DNA of 12,958 bases, taken from Clostridia bacterium. GTDB lineage: Bacteria; Bacillota; Clostridia; Christensenellales; Maliibacteriaceae. Both the position numbers and the translations under genes were made by a program. Positions 11,617 through 12,958 of the stretch are shown piece by piece (position 1 is the first letter of the stretch; each line of letters starts with the position of its first letter). Location: positions 1 through 12,958 of the forward strand of contig JAGBGW010000172.1 of NCBI GenBank assembly GCA_017935825.1. The letters are read 5' to 3'. A model generated the notes under the pieces. That model was not told where the DNA came from. It made no database searches and saw nothing but the letters and a program-made list of their open reading frames with translations.

Positions 11617-12958
11617 ATGGAACAAAGAGAACGTTTGGGCAGCCGTCTGGGCTTTATTCTGCTCAGCGCAGGTTGTGCAATCGGTATGGGTAACGTCTGG
11701 AAGTTCCCCTATCTGGCAGGTCAGAATGGCGGCGGCTTCTTCGTACTGGTTTATTTGCTGTTTGTAGCAATTCTTGGCATCCCCGTCATGACCATGGAAT
11801 TTGCAGTTGGCCGCGCCAGCCAGAAGAGCCCTGTGCACATGCATCATCCCCTCACCAAGAAGGGCAGCCCCTGGAGAATCCACGGTTGGGCAGCATATCT
11901 TGGCGTTGTGGTACTGATGATGTTCTACGCAGTTGTTGCAGGCTGGATGCTCAACTACTTCGTCAAGACTGCAACCGGTACCTTCGTCGGCCTGGATGCT
12001 GACCAGGTGGCAGGTGTCTTCGGCGCAATGATGGGCAGCCCTGCAGAATTGATCGGCTACATGGCAATCGTCGTTGTCCTTGGCTTTGGCATCTGCTCCT
12101 TCTCTCTGCAGAAGGGTGTTGAGCGCGTCACCAAGTGGATGATGCTGGCTCTGCTTGCCATCATGGTGGTGCTTGCCATCAATAGCATGTTCCTGCCCGG
12201 CGGCAACGAAGGTCTTTCCTTCTACCTGAAGCCCAACATGGATCGCGTCCGCGAGATCGGTCTTGGCACCGTTATCGTTAACGCAATGAATCAGTCTTTC
12301 TTCTCCCTGAGCCTTGGTATCGGCTCCATGGCGATCTTCGGCAGTTACATCAACAAGGACCGCGCACTGATGGGCGAATCCGTCAACGTTGCAATCCTTG
12401 ACACCTTCGTCGCACTGACCGCAGGTCTGATCATCTTCCCCGCATGCTTTGCATACGGTGTTGAACCCGGCGCAGGTCCTTCCCTTGTATTCATTACCCT
12501 GCCCAACATCTTCAACAACATGGCACTGGGCCGCCTGTGGGGCAGCCTGTTCTTCCTGTTCATGACCTTTGCAGCACTGACCACCGTCGTTGCAGTTTTC
12601 GAGGCAATCGTTGCCTGCACCTGCGATGCTACCGGCTGGTCCCGTAAGAAGGCTTGCCTCATCTGCGGCATCGCAATGACGTTCCTTTGCCTGCCCTGCG
12701 CACTTGGCTTCAACGTATGGTCCGGCTTCGTGCCCTTCGCAGAAGGCACCGCCATCATGGACATCGAAGACCTGCTTGTATCTTACATCCTTCTGCCTCT
12801 TGGCTCTCTTGTATTCGTTCTGTTCTGCACCAGCCGCTACGGTTGGGGTTGGGATAACTTCATTGCAGAAGCAAACGAAGGCAAGGGCCTGAAGTTCCCC
12901 AAGTGGCTCCGCTTCTACGTGGCTTACATCCTGCCCGTGATCGTCATCGTACTGTTCA
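11617..12958 (+). CDS. Sodium-dependent transporter, neurotransmitter:sodium symporter (NSS/SNF) family, 3' end outside the window
   Basis: Na+-coupled importer of amino acids with the LeuT fold. Start ATG 11617 is 6 nt after GGAGG (11606-11610). It stays open to the window edge (447 residues), where about 490-510 are usual, so the last helix or so is missing. Helix 1 has the unwound sodium/substrate motif SAGCAIGMGNVWKFPYLAGQNGGG (17-40, Asn26). Helix 6 is NQSFFSLSLGIGSMAIFGSY (225-244). Helix 7 starts with Asp262 (AILDTFVAL), and an acidic residue near here replaces chloride in bacterial members such as Tyt1. Helix 8 has AALTTVVAVFE with Thr322/Thr323 at the second sodium site. The substrate is not certain. 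Divergence from dpaL suggests diaminopropionate, serine or a related amino acid. Alanine codons are mostly GCA and lysine mostly AAG, as in garR and the dehydrogenase, which hints at good expression. Confidence 0.93.
   Translation, partial: MEQRERLGSRLGFILLSAGCAIGMGNVWKFPYLAGQNGGGFFVLVYLLFVAILGIPVMTMEFAVGRASQKSPVHMHHPLTKKGSPWRIHGWAAYLGVVVLMMFYAVVAGWMLNYFVKTATGTFVGLDADQVAGVFGAMMGSPAELIGYMAIVVVLGFGICSFSLQKGVERVTKWMMLALLAIMVVLAINSMFLPGGNEGLSFYLKPNMDRVREIGLGTVIVNAMNQSFFSLSLGIGSMAIFGSYINKDRALMGESVNVAILDTFVALTAGLIIFPACFAYGVEPGAGPSLVFITLPNIFNNMALGRLWGSLFFLFMTFAALTTVVAVFEAIVACTCDATGWSRKKACLICGIAMTFLCLPCALGFNVWSGFVPFAEGTAIMDIEDLLVSYILLPLGSLVFVLFCTSRYGWGWDNFIAEANEGKGLKFPKWLRFYVAYILPVIVIVLF

Overview
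The window looks like a piece of chromosome from an anaerobic gut Firmicute (Clostridia or a close relative). The grounds are the AAGGAGG-type ribosome sites on most genes, compact operons, U-tract terminators, a DUF5684 pair, a sigma factor paired with a membrane-anchored partner, and many short GC-rich intergenic hairpin repeats. I cannot name a genus. No tRNA, rRNA, CRISPR array, transposase, phage gene or plasmid gene was seen.

Layout. Positions 1-2715 (+) hold a tight four-gene unit: the 3' part of a very acidic coiled-coil protein, a 64-residue two-helix membrane protein, an MFS transporter, and a small bacterial PH-domain protein ending in a DxDxDG tail. After a hairpin-rich gap, 2938-3822 (+) encodes tartronate semialdehyde reductase (garR). 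It is followed by two tandem paralogous DUF5684 membrane proteins (3874-4699) and a strong terminator. A MATE efflux pump fills 4823-6181 (+).

The middle holds a TetR-family repressor on the minus strand (6345-6895), broken by a one-base frameshift inside its helix-turn-helix. It is divergent from a short-chain dehydrogenase (7070-7906, +), with a palindromic operator candidate between them. On the minus strand, 9940-8150 carries a sigma-70-type factor (TTG start) followed 3 nt later by a membrane-anchored protein with a large external domain, probably its sensor or regulator partner. The right end pairs a minus-strand diaminopropionate ammonia-lyase (dpaL) with a divergent sodium-dependent amino-acid transporter that runs off the edge. 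Together these suggest uptake of an amino acid and its breakdown to pyruvate and ammonia.

Eight short hairpin elements lie downstream of genes in three intergenic regions (6231-6340, 7959-8127, 10063-10245). Their flanks are similar, but their stem sequences differ while staying complementary. No clearly new multi-gene system is visible. The best leads are the sigma/membrane-protein module, the structured repeat family, the frameshifted repressor, and the dpaL-transporter pair.
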